NCBI GenBank assembly: GCA_943788935.1
Contig: CALSSE010000013.1
Span: 62,001-126,000 of the forward strand
DNA: 64,000 nt
From: an uncultured bacterium
Lineage (GTDB): Bacteria; Myxococcota_A; Bradymonadia; UBA7976; VGTA01
Direction of reading: 5' to 3'
The notes beneath the pieces are model-generated. The model made no database searches. It had not been told where the DNA came from and worked only from the letters and a program-made list of their open reading frames with translations. The translations under genes were made by a program, and so were the position numbers. Every line of letters starts with the position of its first letter. Positions within the stretch are counted from its first letter, which is position 1. Of the stretch, positions 1-9,333 are shown in pieces.

Positions 1-1
1 T

Positions 2-70
2 ATGATCTTCTCTACCGAGGAAGGTCAGACCATGATCCGCTTAGAGAACTTAAGCGAGCTTAAGAAATAA
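2..70 (+). CDS. C-terminal end of an unidentified protein (partial, cut by window start)
   Basis: An open frame enters from the left edge in frame 2 and stops at TAA 68-70. The last residues read STEEGQTMIRLENLSELKK. The composition looks like a normal protein C-terminus, but 22 residues are too few to assign a family. It converges on the minus-strand lipoprotein gene that ends two bases further on, so the two genes share a very short intergenic space. The true start lies outside the window. Confidence 0.4.
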   Translation: MIFSTEEGQTMIRLENLSELKK

Positions 71-71
71 T

Positions 72-1814
72 TCAGAACATAGAGAGCGTCTGAGTCACGG
101 TCAGGGTGTAGGTATTCTCTACAATGTCCATATACCCATAAATACCGATGTAATATGTGCCCGGAGCGAGGTTTAAAGCGGAGATCTGCTCTTCATTACC
201 GATGGATTGAGACTCCTCAATCAGCACATCGCCCTCCATTAAATAGAGGTCAATATCCCCTGATAAGTCCATGAAGTCGACAGTGATTGATAGGTCGGTC
301 CTCTCGGTGAAGGTCACTTCGAAGAGATCTAGATCTTGGAGGCAAATTGACCCCTCGATCGGATCTTCATTGATGATCGTCGTCGCTGTCTCTGCAGAGT
401 TATTAGGCTCATAATCATCCTCAACACATACAGTCGGGTCAGTTGGGTCGGTCGGGTCGGTCGGATCAGTCGGATCAGTCGGATCAGTCGGGTCAGTCGG
501 ATCTTCCTGAGCAACGCAGAGGTCATTAGTACATTCAAAGCCACTCTCACATCCCCAAGATGCTTCACCAAAACCATTACACTCCACATTTAAATCCCCG
601 ACCTCAACCGCTAGAGCATAGCGGTTTTGGGCGATGGACCCATTAGCGGAAGAAACTCTCAGATATGCATTTTGTCCCGACATACTCTTAGGGATATTAA
701 TCACCTCCGGAGAGCTTTGGGTATCTGACTCATAGACAGGGTTCAAAAAGTCTTCATCGGTATACCATCCGATCATCAGCGCCCCTGAGCCAGGAGAAGA
801 GTATAAAGAGACTCTAGCGGCCGTATCGAGAGGAAGGGTGATCACGTACCAATCGGTGTCAGCTACACAAATACTGAGGTCATCAACACGTTGCGTCTCA
901 GCGGTCAATGGAGTGGCGTTGAGCGCCAAGTTATTGGTGAACCCTAACTCGAACTGATCATTACCACACAGATAAGGCTCACAGATGAGCGTCTGTGGAT
1001 TACAGGTATTTAGCGCCGGGCACTCGATATCAGAGCAAGGGTAATCAAAGAGGCATTCACCCGCCTCACACACCCAGCCGTCGGTACAGGTGACCTCTAA
1101 GCATGGGTCCACACAGTCTCCAGTGCTTGAATCACAGTTTAGACCTTCATCACAGGTCGTCTCAGCGCACAGGTCAACGCATGCTCCTGTCTGTGCTTCG
1201 CAGACTAGTCCCTCATCACATTGAACCCCGTCACAGTTGGCGAGACATTGTCCATTCAGGGGATCACACCGCTCGGTCTCTGCGCAGGTCACGAGATCAC
1301 ACAGCTGGACACATGTCCCCTCTTCACAAGTAGAGCCTGTCTCACAGAGCATATCTGCGCAAGGGTCTACACAAGCGCCTGTCATCGGATCACAGCTAGC
1401 GCCTGACCCGCAACTCACTTGATCGCATAAATCCTCTTGACGATCATCTTCTTGACAGTCTACGCCTAGCAGCTGTGGGAGCTCGCTCTCGCTCTCAGCG
1501 CATGTCGAGCCGCTGAGGCTATTGATCTGGGGGGCTCCTTCACCCTGACAGAGAGAATTACAGCTTGAACGAGCATCACTTAAGATGCGCTCTGAGCATT
1601 CGAGTGTCCAACCGCATTCTAATAAGACCTCGCAGACCGCTTGACAGCCCATCACGTTGGACATATCCGCTTCCATAGGCTCAATCATCTCATCTCCAGC
1701 CATGGGGTCGGTCATGATGGTTACTAGCGGGTTAGAACCTGATTCATCATCACAGCCGATCAAGGGGATCATCAAACAGATGATGAGGAGGGTTAATCTA
1801 TGTTGAACAGTCAT
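72..1814 (-). CDS. Cys-rich lipoprotein with two PPC-type domains
   Basis: 580 aa. The N-terminus is a lipoprotein signal peptide with lipobox LIGC (Cys21), so the protein is expected to be membrane-anchored and surface or periplasmic. Residues about 57-280 carry repeated Cys-rich modules of the type CDxxxGxCVDxC, EGF/furin-like in spacing. Residues about 283-405 and 463-575 look like two bacterial pre-peptidase C-terminal (PPC) beta-sandwich domains (FEL...ADTDWYVITLP; DLDLFEVTFTE...GTYYIGIYGY). Between them lies a Thr-Pro-Asp tripeptide repeat (about 438-461). No catalytic domain is visible, so this is probably a surface binding or structural protein; PPC domains usually accompany secreted peptidases, and two of them follow in the next 6 kb. 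Monocistronic by appearance. The start has no strong Shine-Dalgarno. Function not identified. Confidence 0.85.
   Translation of the reverse strand: MTVQHRLTLLIICLMIPLIGCDDESGSNPLVTIMTDPMAGDEMIEPMEADMSNVMGCQAVCEVLLECGWTLECSERILSDARSSCNSLCQGEGAPQINSLSGSTCAESESELPQLLGVDCQEDDRQEDLCDQVSCGSGASCDPMTGACVDPCADMLCETGSTCEEGTCVQLCDLVTCAETERCDPLNGQCLANCDGVQCDEGLVCEAQTGACVDLCAETTCDEGLNCDSSTGDCVDPCLEVTCTDGWVCEAGECLFDYPCSDIECPALNTCNPQTLICEPYLCGNDQFELGFTNNLALNATPLTAETQRVDDLSICVADTDWYVITLPLDTAARVSLYSSPGSGALMIGWYTDEDFLNPVYESDTQSSPEVINIPKSMSGQNAYLRVSSANGSIAQNRYALAVEVGDLNVECNGFGEASWGCESGFECTNDLCVAQEDPTDPTDPTDPTDPTDPTDPTDPTVCVEDDYEPNNSAETATTIINEDPIEGSICLQDLDLFEVTFTERTDLSITVDFMDLSGDIDLYLMEGDVLIEESQSIGNEEQISALNLAPGTYYIGIYGYMDIVENTYTLTVTQTLSMF
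434..510. repeat. 9-bp tandem repeat encoding (DPT)n linker
   Basis: About eight copies of a 9-bp unit (gtcgg[ga]tc[ag]) inside the 580-aa lipoprotein gene. It encodes a Thr-Asp-Pro linker between the two PPC domains. The period is a multiple of three, so copy-number change would lengthen or shorten the linker without a frameshift. Confidence 0.8.
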
Positions 1815-2345
1815 CTTCGGCGCTCACTTTAACTAATATGTCGGTGGGGAGGGGGAATTCTTAAGCCTTAAGCATTTGGAATATAAGCTATAATAAGAGT
1901 GCTGTTTACATGACTTGCCCAACCAAACGCGCAGACCTTATGCCTTAAGTCGACGCTAAGCGCAAAGGAGTAATGACACATATTTAAGAGGCGCCTATTT
2001 TGGTCTATGGCGGATCATCAATAGAGCTATCTATAAAGGTGACTTTAAAAGGGCCACACGAGTAATCGATGAGCATGTTTTGATCATAAAATAGAGTACC
2101 TATGAAAAACGGATGCTCTCTATTGTCAATTTCATGCGATCACTATTTTTGCTAGATTTGTAGGGGGTTCAAAGTCTTTCACTGTAAAGTACAAAGACTC
2201 ATCTATCGATCACCAGACCGACACCTTTACTAGGCTCACCTATCTTATTGAGAGTAATGTTCATATTCGATTATCAGAACATTAATTATCAGCAAGTCAT
2301 AAGCCATTGGTTCACTATTAGTCATTGGCTCATTATTCGTCTGAC
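1815..2345. other. 531-bp intergenic region, no gene recognised
   Basis: Lies between the start of the PPC lipoprotein gene and the end of the trypsin-like protease gene, both on the minus strand. It is AT-rich, with stops in all frames at short intervals. A small palindrome (cttaagccttaag, about 1859-1871) lies near the lipoprotein start and could belong to its promoter. A stretch near 1990-2090 on the plus strand stays open for about 35 codons without a start codon and might be debris of a lost gene, but I cannot identify it. Confidence 0.4.
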
Positions 2346-3710
2346 TTAATAGAAGCAGGTTTGAACCTGTAGACTGCAGTATGTATTGATGCATTCTGAG
2401 GTTGTACACCCCATGTTAGAAGCACAGATTCTGATCTCTTCATACTCTAAGTGCGCCTCATTGCTTGAGCTATAATAACACTGTCCTAAACAATGATCAT
2501 CTAGACAGCTAGACATACATGTCACCATCTCACCGCAACTATACAGATTCTGTTGCCCATTAGGTTGCTCATTGGGTTGCTCATTGGGTTGCTCAATCGG
2601 CTGCTCATTAGCTTGTTGACTAGAGGGTAGCAATGCGGGATCACAGCTGTATAGCTCATTGCCACATGTATTCTGTAGACATTCAATATCATTACAATTT
2701 GAGTTGTTATAACAACTAAGAATAGCATCGTATTGAGAGACGGCTTGGCTACTGGCTCCTGCTCTACACTCTTGTAAACAAGATTGGTCAGAGCACTCAT
2801 CCATGCAATACGTTAGATCATAACAACTGCCAGTTCCTGTTCTAGTTACAGGTCCTTCATTGCCTTGTGAGTCATTGGCTCCAGAAGTATTGACTTCACG
2901 AACACCCGTTGTTGGTTGATGCAAGTTCTCATTTATCCAAGTCGAATAATAGGCGGTAGATACATACATCGATGAGCTGTCACATCCTGCAGAACCGTAA
3001 GATGTGACACCACTCAATACCTTCTGTGCGCCGGTACCGATGAAAAATGGACCTCCTGAATCACCGTGGCAAGCGCCACGATACTGTTGGTCGGGAGACA
3101 CGAGTTGAAGAAGGTTTTGATTACTGCCTCCAACCGAATCAATTCTTAAATTTACGCTATTCTTAGTACCGCCGCTATTCCGATCCATCCCGTCAGTTTT
3201 GCCAAAACCGACGATTTTCCCGATTTGCCCGATGCGGTTATGAGCTGGAGTCCGGTCAATCATAATGGGTCGAATAGAGGGTGTACTCCCTAAATAAATG
3301 ACAGCGATATCTACACCCATCTCTAATAATTCCGTCGTACCATCTCCGTTCCAACTACGATGGATTGCATAATCGACCACAGCGCTAGTCTCAGCGATCC
3401 TGCCGTTCATAACGATACCAACAGACCTTGGAATATTATATCCGCTTCTTTGCTTAAAAATACAGTGCGCTGCAGTCAATACAGTACGTGGAGCGATCAG
3501 AGTACCGGTGCAACCGATACTCCCATTTTGACCATAACTAATAGCTACAGTCCCGGGCTCTCCAAATTCGGTGTCTCCATTGATCACCTTATCCAAACTG
3601 GGCACGTTCATATCATAGGTCACAGGGTCAGCACATGCACAAAGGGTCAAGACCGCTAAAGCGATGGAATATTTGATCATCGAGCTTAAGTATGATGTCT
3701 GCATTATCAT
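2346..3710 (-). CDS. Secreted trypsin-like serine protease (S1 family) with Cys-rich tail
   Basis: 454 aa. A signal peptide precedes a possible lipobox LCAC (Cys26). The S1 fold covers about residues 42-265. The catalytic triad is readable: His82 in TAAHC, Asp134 in GVDIAVI, Ser218 in GDSGGPF. The pre-catalytic sequence VINGDTEFGEPGTVAIS resembles the IVGG-type activation site, so it may be made as a zymogen. The C-terminal part has two Cys-rich modules (about 295-355 and 390-454) joined by a NEQP repeat linker; similar Cys modules are common in secreted proteins of this lineage and may aid surface attachment or substrate binding. Isolated gene with intergenic DNA on both sides. The family is secure; the substrate is unknown. 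Confidence 0.9.
   Translation of the reverse strand: MIMQTSYLSSMIKYSIALAVLTLCACADPVTYDMNVPSLDKVINGDTEFGEPGTVAISYGQNGSIGCTGTLIAPRTVLTAAHCIFKQRSGYNIPRSVGIVMNGRIAETSAVVDYAIHRSWNGDGTTELLEMGVDIAVIYLGSTPSIRPIMIDRTPAHNRIGQIGKIVGFGKTDGMDRNSGGTKNSVNLRIDSVGGSNQNLLQLVSPDQQYRGACHGDSGGPFFIGTGAQKVLSGVTSYGSAGCDSSSMYVSTAYYSTWINENLHQPTTGVREVNTSGANDSQGNEGPVTRTGTGSCYDLTYCMDECSDQSCLQECRAGASSQAVSQYDAILSCYNNSNCNDIECLQNTCGNELYSCDPALLPSSQQANEQPIEQPNEQPNEQPNGQQNLYSCGEMVTCMSSCLDDHCLGQCYYSSSNEAHLEYEEIRICASNMGCTTSECINTYCSLQVQTCFY
2556..2612. repeat. 12-bp tandem repeat encoding NEQP linker
   Basis: About four to five copies of a 12-bp unit (ttgctcattggg and variants) in the trypsin-like protease gene, encoding the Asn-Glu-Gln-Pro linker between the two C-terminal Cys modules. 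Confidence 0.65.
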
Positions 3711-4067
3711 TTTCCTATTTTAAGTGAACTAAACTGTGCTGTGCTGAAGTAGCGATCATCTATATGCAAAGTTCGAGCCACCTCTACAGACATGCCCATT
3801 GTTCAAAAAAAACACATTAATAACGATGTCTTACAATGCTATTTTAAACGCTAAAACGCTTGGAGCCTGTGACATATACAGAGACTCACACACATCTCAG
3901 TGTGACATGGAGAGCCTATTTTATGTGTTGCACAAAGGTGAGCGGCCTTAGCTCTATGAACAATCAAAGAGGCTAATTAAAGAAGCAGCCTAAATCACCT
4001 AGAGTAAGATGCTGTTTTATATTCAAAGATAGGACATATAAGCCTGCCGCCTTATGATTGACGAGAC
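3711..4067. other. 357-bp intergenic region, presumed protease promoter
   Basis: AT-rich sequence upstream of the minus-strand trypsin-like protease and downstream of the EGF-repeat protein. It should hold the protease promoter and the EGF gene terminator. I see no convincing hairpin-plus-T terminator, no small ORF with a ribosome site and no RNA gene. Confidence 0.4.
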
Positions 4068-7000
4068 TTATTGAGAGTCGAACATTGAACAGCCTTCGAT
4101 ACATTGGTTAGGAAGGTTTGTACCGGCAGTATTGCCTTCGCATGGACCACACATGTCGAATACTCGATCATTGTAGGTGACCGAGCAGCCCGCAGAGTTT
4201 GTTCGGTCGCATACTTGAGCACATGTTCCCTGGTCCATACCATCCATCCGTAGGTAGCATGCCTGTCGACAAGACAGCTGCTGATTGCATGAAACGTTGA
4301 GCTCACTATTACCGTATCCTTCGGCTCGGCACGTATTTATACAGGCATTTAATGCCGTCTCTCTTTGCGCCTGAGCCTCGGCGAAGTCAGCGTCAAAAAA
4401 GCAGTCATAGACGAACCCCGAACCTTCTTGAGGTGTGAGCTCAAGCATCTGCGAGCCGGTGAGTCGTATCGGCAGGGCGAGATTTTCGATTTGATCTTGA
4501 GGTTGGAGGCGAGTGACCTTATAGCGGTAACCCCAAGTTAGGCTGAATCCTTGAACAAATGGCTCAATATCTTCAAGATCGAATGGGGGTGTAGGCACGG
4601 CGAGGATGAAAACATCCGAGGACCCTGACTCTGGCACTTGAATAATAAAGTCTTCTGTTAAACGACCAGGGATCTTGTAATAGTCGGGTCGTGTTCGTTC
4701 AGCGAGGGCGCTGCTACCGGAAGGGGCCACCACGATTCGTGACGAGAAGAGACGGGCATCTTCACGACAACTCGATTTGAGGGCGATGTCATACCCTGAG
4801 TCTGGGTATAGGTACTCGGGGGTCTCAAATTCGAGACTGATACTGTAGAGAGCCCCGGCAGGTGCATTCGATATTTTTATACTGTTGTGCGCGAAGCCTC
4901 CAGGTTTACGGTCCGCAGGACCTGCCACCCACTCACCCGCGGTTCCGATTTCTCCGTCGAGTTGGACCTGAACTTTCAATGATTCTATCGTACAGTTTTC
5001 ACCGGTATTTTCGGTACACCAACCTTCAATACCTTGAAAAGGTGCTTGTTCTTGATCATGAAAATGGTGTCCTACACCCGGTAGATCCCATGTCGCGATG
5101 TGGGCTACGAAATTGCCAAAGAGCTCGCCCAAATCGAGCCTCTCCTGTGCGAGATAAAAGCGCATCTTTTGGAGCGAGCTGCCAGGAGTTTCATCATTAT
5201 CACCCGAAATCCATCCAATCAAATAAGGCTTACCCGCGAAATGGCTCACATACGTCCACCATACTGCTAAGCCATAAAATCGAGCCCCCAAGCCGAGATC
5301 GTCAATATTTTTTTGCTGATAAGGTTGATAGGACTTAAATACATGCCGTTCTCCATTCCACCGACCCTCAAAGGAGAGGGGAATCGTTGGGTAATAGGTC
5401 ATGGCGTTGTTCATCCAAGACTTAAGGCCCGTCAGCACATACCCACTCATAATCTCTGCAAAGCCCTCGCCTGCGATGCCTCGGATATAGTGATGGACCT
5501 TGTCATAGGTTCTCATCAGCGTGAAGTGAACGGCATGTCCATGTTCGTGAACAGGTCTTTGCCAAGATCCGTAAAGGTCAGGGTCATGAGTGCCCCATCG
5601 CGTCCACCCACCACGTTGAGCGATCTTTCTATGATCGGCTGATGTAGGTTCGTTGGGAAAGTCTTCCGGCAACCAATTAAAGGCCTGGAACATATCGGTG
5701 ATGTACCGACATGGATTATTATAATTTTGGGGCTCGCCGCACGCGCTCGGATCTGAGCAAGGTGGTTCAGTGAAGTTACGATAACTGTTGAGGCTGCCTT
5801 CGGGCGGAAGTGCTCTGCTATCAATGAAGGGAATGAGATCGAGCTCAAAGAGCATTTGTTCATGCCACCGATCCCAAAAACCAACCATTCGATTTAAATT
5901 ATCTTTAAACGAAGAATCATTCGGTGGAAAAGTATCGTTTTCAGGAATTCTCATAGTATTGTACACGCCGCTCGAATAGCTCTGAATCGCGTGATTAGGC
6001 ACGATGTCATAGCCGCCCATGCCCCAAGAATAACGTCGATTTGATTGAGGGTATCCATCTGGAATCGGGTAGTCGCCAGCTTGTGCACATCGTTTGCCGA
6101 TTTCAGCGATATCCGTGTCATCGAGAACTCTGCCGTTACCTAAAACTCTTAGATCCCATAGTTTCGCGTTGATGTTGCCAAGCATGAGTAAAGTACCCTG
6201 GGGGTCACTGTTCGATGCCGCTGTTCGCAAAGTGCTCATATCAATGGTGGGGATGAGAGTGACTTGGTCGCCGAGATAGAGTTTAAGACCTTCTGTTTCT
6301 GATACTGTAAGCACCAACTGATTACATTGGTAATCCTTGAGCCCTCCTGTAAATGCATGTTCCCCGGTCACTGGATAAGTTTGATCTCCAGACCGCAACG
6401 ACATTTCATCGTCTTCGACGACGACTTCAATACCCAAAAAGTTGAGCAGTGTCCCATTGATTTGACGCGGTTGATGATCCCAGAGGTGCATGACTTTTAT
6501 TGTTAGGCTCACACCATTATCCGAAAGCAGTTCGTCAATCACAGTGTCATTGAGTGCGTCTATCGTGAGGTTTTTTTGATCGAAGTTTGTCCTGCTTGTA
6601 AAATTACCTAGAGATTCATTGAGGATTTCGGGCAAAGTGATGTGCACATCATATTGATCCTCACCGCCTTCGTATCGCGAGGTCCTTGGTGCAAGGTTCG
6701 ACGAGACAACACTCAATGGCACAAAGATCTCTAAGTCCTGTTCATGGGCGGGGTCGCCATGAAAGTCCGACGCTCGGCAAATACAATCGCCAGCATCTAA
6801 ACATCGTGCTACCGGGTTTTGACGACAGATCCCCCCCTGTACAATCGTTCTCATCCATCCACACCCACGGGTGGTCACGCACAGATTATGCTGAGTGATG
6901 TTGTTACAATCAGAAGGCGGGAACTGCCCGGGAACTCTCTCTGCTTGAATATAGTCGCTGAAGACCTGCGAGCTGAACGGGAGAGCTAGACACTCGTCAC

Positions 7001-7676
7001 CATCACCCTCATAGCCGGGGTTACACTCACAGGTGGGTGCATCGCCAGAGTTCATAGCGTTCGTACACGTGGCATTTGTATCACAGCCACCGTTATTGCT
7101 TAAACATTCATCTGTATCTGTACAGGTTGCCTCATCACCCTCATAGCCGGGGTTACACTCACAGGTGGGTGCATCGCCAGAGTTCATAGCGTTCGTACAC
7201 GTGGCATTTGTATCACAGCCACCGTTATTGCTTAGACATTCATCTGTATCTGTACAGGTTGCCCCATCACCCTCATAGCCGGGGTTACACTCACAGGTGG
7301 GTGCATCGCCAGAGTTCATAGCGTTCGTACACGTGGCATTTATATCACAGCCACCATTATTGCTTAGACATTCATCTGTATCTGTACAGGTTGCCCCATC
7401 ACCCTCATAGCCGGGGTTACACTCACAGGTGGGTGCATCGCCAGAGTTCATAGCGTTTGTACACGTGGCATTTATATCACAGCCACCATTATTGCTTAGA
7501 CATTCATCTGTATCAGGCTGATTAAGTGTCGCATCTTGCCTCGTCATTTCTGCGTCGGTAGGCGTAGTCTCTGAATCAGGCGATGTGTAGTCATTCATCT
7601 TTGATGGCGATGCGGTGTTATCGCACCCCACCAACAACATAAAACCTGTGAATAATATGGATACTTTATCTAACAT
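4068..7676 (-). CDS. EGF-repeat lipoprotein with zinc-metalloprotease (HEHGH) motif
   Basis: 1202 aa. Lipoprotein signal with lipobox LVGC (Cys18). Residues about 57-232 are four almost identical 44-residue calcium-binding-EGF-like repeats (DECLSNNGGCD...ATC...CECNPGYEGD). A long central region follows. At residues 710-714 it contains HEHGH, a match to the HExxH zinc motif, with GEGFAE at 736-741 supplying a likely downstream glutamate ligand (Glu737 or Glu741), as in gluzincin peptidases. The C-terminal about 110 residues hold paired cysteines in another Cys-rich module. Inference: a surface-anchored metalloprotease whose EGF array acts as stalk or adhesin. It sits behind two other secreted proteins on the same strand but with long gaps, so it is not an operon. 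The peptidase family cannot be named without a search; an inactive adhesin is the alternative. Confidence 0.8.
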   Translation of the reverse strand: MLDKVSILFTGFMLLVGCDNTASPSKMNDYTSPDSETTPTDAEMTRQDATLNQPDTDECLSNNGGCDINATCTNAMNSGDAPTCECNPGYEGDGATCTDTDECLSNNGGCDINATCTNAMNSGDAPTCECNPGYEGDGATCTDTDECLSNNGGCDTNATCTNAMNSGDAPTCECNPGYEGDEATCTDTDECLSNNGGCDTNATCTNAMNSGDAPTCECNPGYEGDGDECLALPFSSQVFSDYIQAERVPGQFPPSDCNNITQHNLCVTTRGCGWMRTIVQGGICRQNPVARCLDAGDCICRASDFHGDPAHEQDLEIFVPLSVVSSNLAPRTSRYEGGEDQYDVHITLPEILNESLGNFTSRTNFDQKNLTIDALNDTVIDELLSDNGVSLTIKVMHLWDHQPRQINGTLLNFLGIEVVVEDDEMSLRSGDQTYPVTGEHAFTGGLKDYQCNQLVLTVSETEGLKLYLGDQVTLIPTIDMSTLRTAASNSDPQGTLLMLGNINAKLWDLRVLGNGRVLDDTDIAEIGKRCAQAGDYPIPDGYPQSNRRYSWGMGGYDIVPNHAIQSYSSGVYNTMRIPENDTFPPNDSSFKDNLNRMVGFWDRWHEQMLFELDLIPFIDSRALPPEGSLNSYRNFTEPPCSDPSACGEPQNYNNPCRYITDMFQAFNWLPEDFPNEPTSADHRKIAQRGGWTRWGTHDPDLYGSWQRPVHEHGHAVHFTLMRTYDKVHHYIRGIAGEGFAEIMSGYVLTGLKSWMNNAMTYYPTIPLSFEGRWNGERHVFKSYQPYQQKNIDDLGLGARFYGLAVWWTYVSHFAGKPYLIGWISGDNDETPGSSLQKMRFYLAQERLDLGELFGNFVAHIATWDLPGVGHHFHDQEQAPFQGIEGWCTENTGENCTIESLKVQVQLDGEIGTAGEWVAGPADRKPGGFAHNSIKISNAPAGALYSISLEFETPEYLYPDSGYDIALKSSCREDARLFSSRIVVAPSGSSALAERTRPDYYKIPGRLTEDFIIQVPESGSSDVFILAVPTPPFDLEDIEPFVQGFSLTWGYRYKVTRLQPQDQIENLALPIRLTGSQMLELTPQEGSGFVYDCFFDADFAEAQAQRETALNACINTCRAEGYGNSELNVSCNQQLSCRQACYLRMDGMDQGTCAQVCDRTNSAGCSVTYNDRVFDMCGPCEGNTAGTNLPNQCIEGCSMFDSQ
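6985..7515. repeat. 132-bp tandem EGF-encoding repeat, four copies
   Basis: Four tandem copies of a 132-bp unit in the EGF-lipoprotein gene. They differ at only a handful of bases (for example DIN versus DTN and GDG versus GDE). Such near-identity at the nucleotide level means recent duplication or continuing gene conversion, so copy number is probably variable between strains. Confidence 0.85.
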
Positions 7677-8135
7677 TCGTAGTGATTTCCTTGATCGGCT
7701 TTAGTGAGTATCTGTTTATATAGTCTTGCTAATCTTAGATATGGCAAAGCATGCCAAGACGTCAAAAAAAGAACCAGAAGGCACTCAGAAGGCTCGAGAT
7801 GCACTGCCGGAAGCATGCAAATTTGATAAGCAAATTGCTTATATGAGACATTACATTGGTGGTCCTGACAAGTCAAAGGGTTCTGCTTGATGCTGATGTT
7901 TTGATGATTGTTGAACTCTGATCTTATGACACTACAATCAAAAATATCCCTAAGCCCAAACCCACTAGGTGCAGATCCCTTATCGCAAATCTTTATTTAG
8001 CGGACTATCACTCAATGGAAACAATCCTACACAGGAAAAATATTTTTAAACTTATACTTTTCTCTGCCGATTGCCGTAAAAGGTCACTCTATCCAATAAC
8101 TTTACCACTGATTGATCTTTTAGAAAGAGACTAGA
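7677..8135. other. 459-bp divergent intergenic region
   Basis: Separates the minus-strand EGF-lipoprotein from the plus-strand glycosyltransferase and must contain both promoters. The right half is markedly AT-rich, like the glycosyltransferase gene itself, which fits a shared foreign origin. An open frame of 68 codons on the minus strand (7670-7876) overlaps the EGF start and has no ribosome site or family resemblance; I do not call it. Confidence 0.4.
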
Positions 8136-9239
8136 ATGCAACATGTTTGCTGTATCTTTAATCTAGCAGCTATATATAGGGCGCCTATCTTCCAATTGAT
8201 GGATCGTGAATTGAACTGCAGTTTCTATATTGGAGATAGAATAGCGACCCCAATGAAGACTATGGATTATACGTCTCTCAAAGGCTTCAAAAGTGTTCTT
8301 AAATACATTCCTCTTCTCGCCAATGTCTATTGGCAGAGAGGAGCGGTAAAGTTAATATTTAAACCTTATAATCGTTATATTATAACGGGTGAAATCCGTT
8401 GTTTATCCACTTGGTTAATACTGGTTTTGGCAATAGTCTTTAGAAAGAAAGTTTATTTATGGAGTCATGGTTGGTATGGCCGCGAAGGCGTCATTAAAAG
8501 AATAATAAAGACCATTTTTTTTAAATTAGCCCACCATGTCTTGCTCTATGGAGATTATGCGAAAGAGTTGATGATCAAAGAGGGATTTAAAGCATCTACT
8601 CTTTCAACTATACATAATTCTTTGGATTATGATAAGCAACTTGAAATCAGAAAAAACTTAAAAGAGACTCCCGTTTTTTCTGATCATTTTGCGAATCATA
8701 ATCCTGTCCTTTTTTATATTGGGCGTCTACAAAAAACAAAGCGTCTTGATCTTTTGATAGAGGCATTATCCCTACTCAAGGCGAAAGAAGTTAACTGCAA
8801 TCTAGTTATCGTCGGCAAAGATATTGATGGTTTAGGCTTACCTAAGTTAGCTGAGCAGTACAACGTACATCATCAAGTCTGGTTCTATGGTCCATTGTAT
8901 GATGAGAATGAAATAGGTAATTTTTTATACAATGCACATGTGTGTGTGTCTCCAGGTAATGTAGGGTTAACGGCCATCCATTCTTTATCATTTGGGTGCC
9001 CTGTAATTACTCATAAAGATTTTACTTTTCAAGGGCCTGAATTTGAAATCATCGAATCAGGGGTCACCGGTGAATTTTTCGAGAGGGACAATGTCATAGA
9101 CTTGGTAGACACTATCAAACATTGGTTAGAAAAAGATTCTAGTCGATCCAAAGTCCGTCATTCTTGTTATCAAGTTATAGATCAAAAGTATAACCCCTAT
9201 GCTCAACTTAAGGTCTTAAAAGTCGCGCTGTCGTCATAG
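8136..9239 (+). CDS. Glycosyltransferase, GT4-type (GT-B fold)
   Basis: 367 aa, cytoplasmic or peripheral membrane. The C-terminal half has the hallmarks of family-4 glycosyltransferases: FYIGRLQKTKRLDLLIEAL (sugar-nucleotide domain start), NLVIVGKD, and VCVSPGNVGLTAIHSLSFGCPVI around residues 270-295, where a typical EX7E motif is replaced by a GN...T...S version. The N-terminal acceptor domain has a hydrophobic, positively charged stretch (about 85-125) that could contact membrane. The probable role is addition of a sugar to a surface polysaccharide or glycolipid. No other polysaccharide genes flank it. The gene is clearly more AT-rich than its neighbours and uses AT-ending codons (many tta, aaa, ttt), which suggests horizontal acquisition. 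Ribosome site weak (agaaagagac). The acceptor is unknown. Confidence 0.85.
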   Translation: MQHVCCIFNLAAIYRAPIFQLMDRELNCSFYIGDRIATPMKTMDYTSLKGFKSVLKYIPLLANVYWQRGAVKLIFKPYNRYIITGEIRCLSTWLILVLAIVFRKKVYLWSHGWYGREGVIKRIIKTIFFKLAHHVLLYGDYAKELMIKEGFKASTLSTIHNSLDYDKQLEIRKNLKETPVFSDHFANHNPVLFYIGRLQKTKRLDLLIEALSLLKAKEVNCNLVIVGKDIDGLGLPKLAEQYNVHHQVWFYGPLYDENEIGNFLYNAHVCVSPGNVGLTAIHSLSFGCPVITHKDFTFQGPEFEIIESGVTGEFFERDNVIDLVDTIKHWLEKDSSRSKVRHSCYQVIDQKYNPYAQLKVLKVALSS

Positions 9240-9333
9240 AAGAATAAAGAGCTCCTCGTTCACGACGATGTGATCGTTGCTCAAGCAGTCACAGATTGAT
9301 CTTTCTCACTTGGTGAGCCTCTTAATAGGTTTT

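Noticed and set aside
4862..5338. 158-codon plus-strand ORF
   Set aside because: Inside the EGF/metalloprotease gene on the opposite strand; the minus frame has a clear signal peptide and motifs.
7670..7876. 68-codon minus-strand ORF
   Set aside because: Overlaps the start of the EGF lipoprotein, has no ribosome site and no recognisable family.
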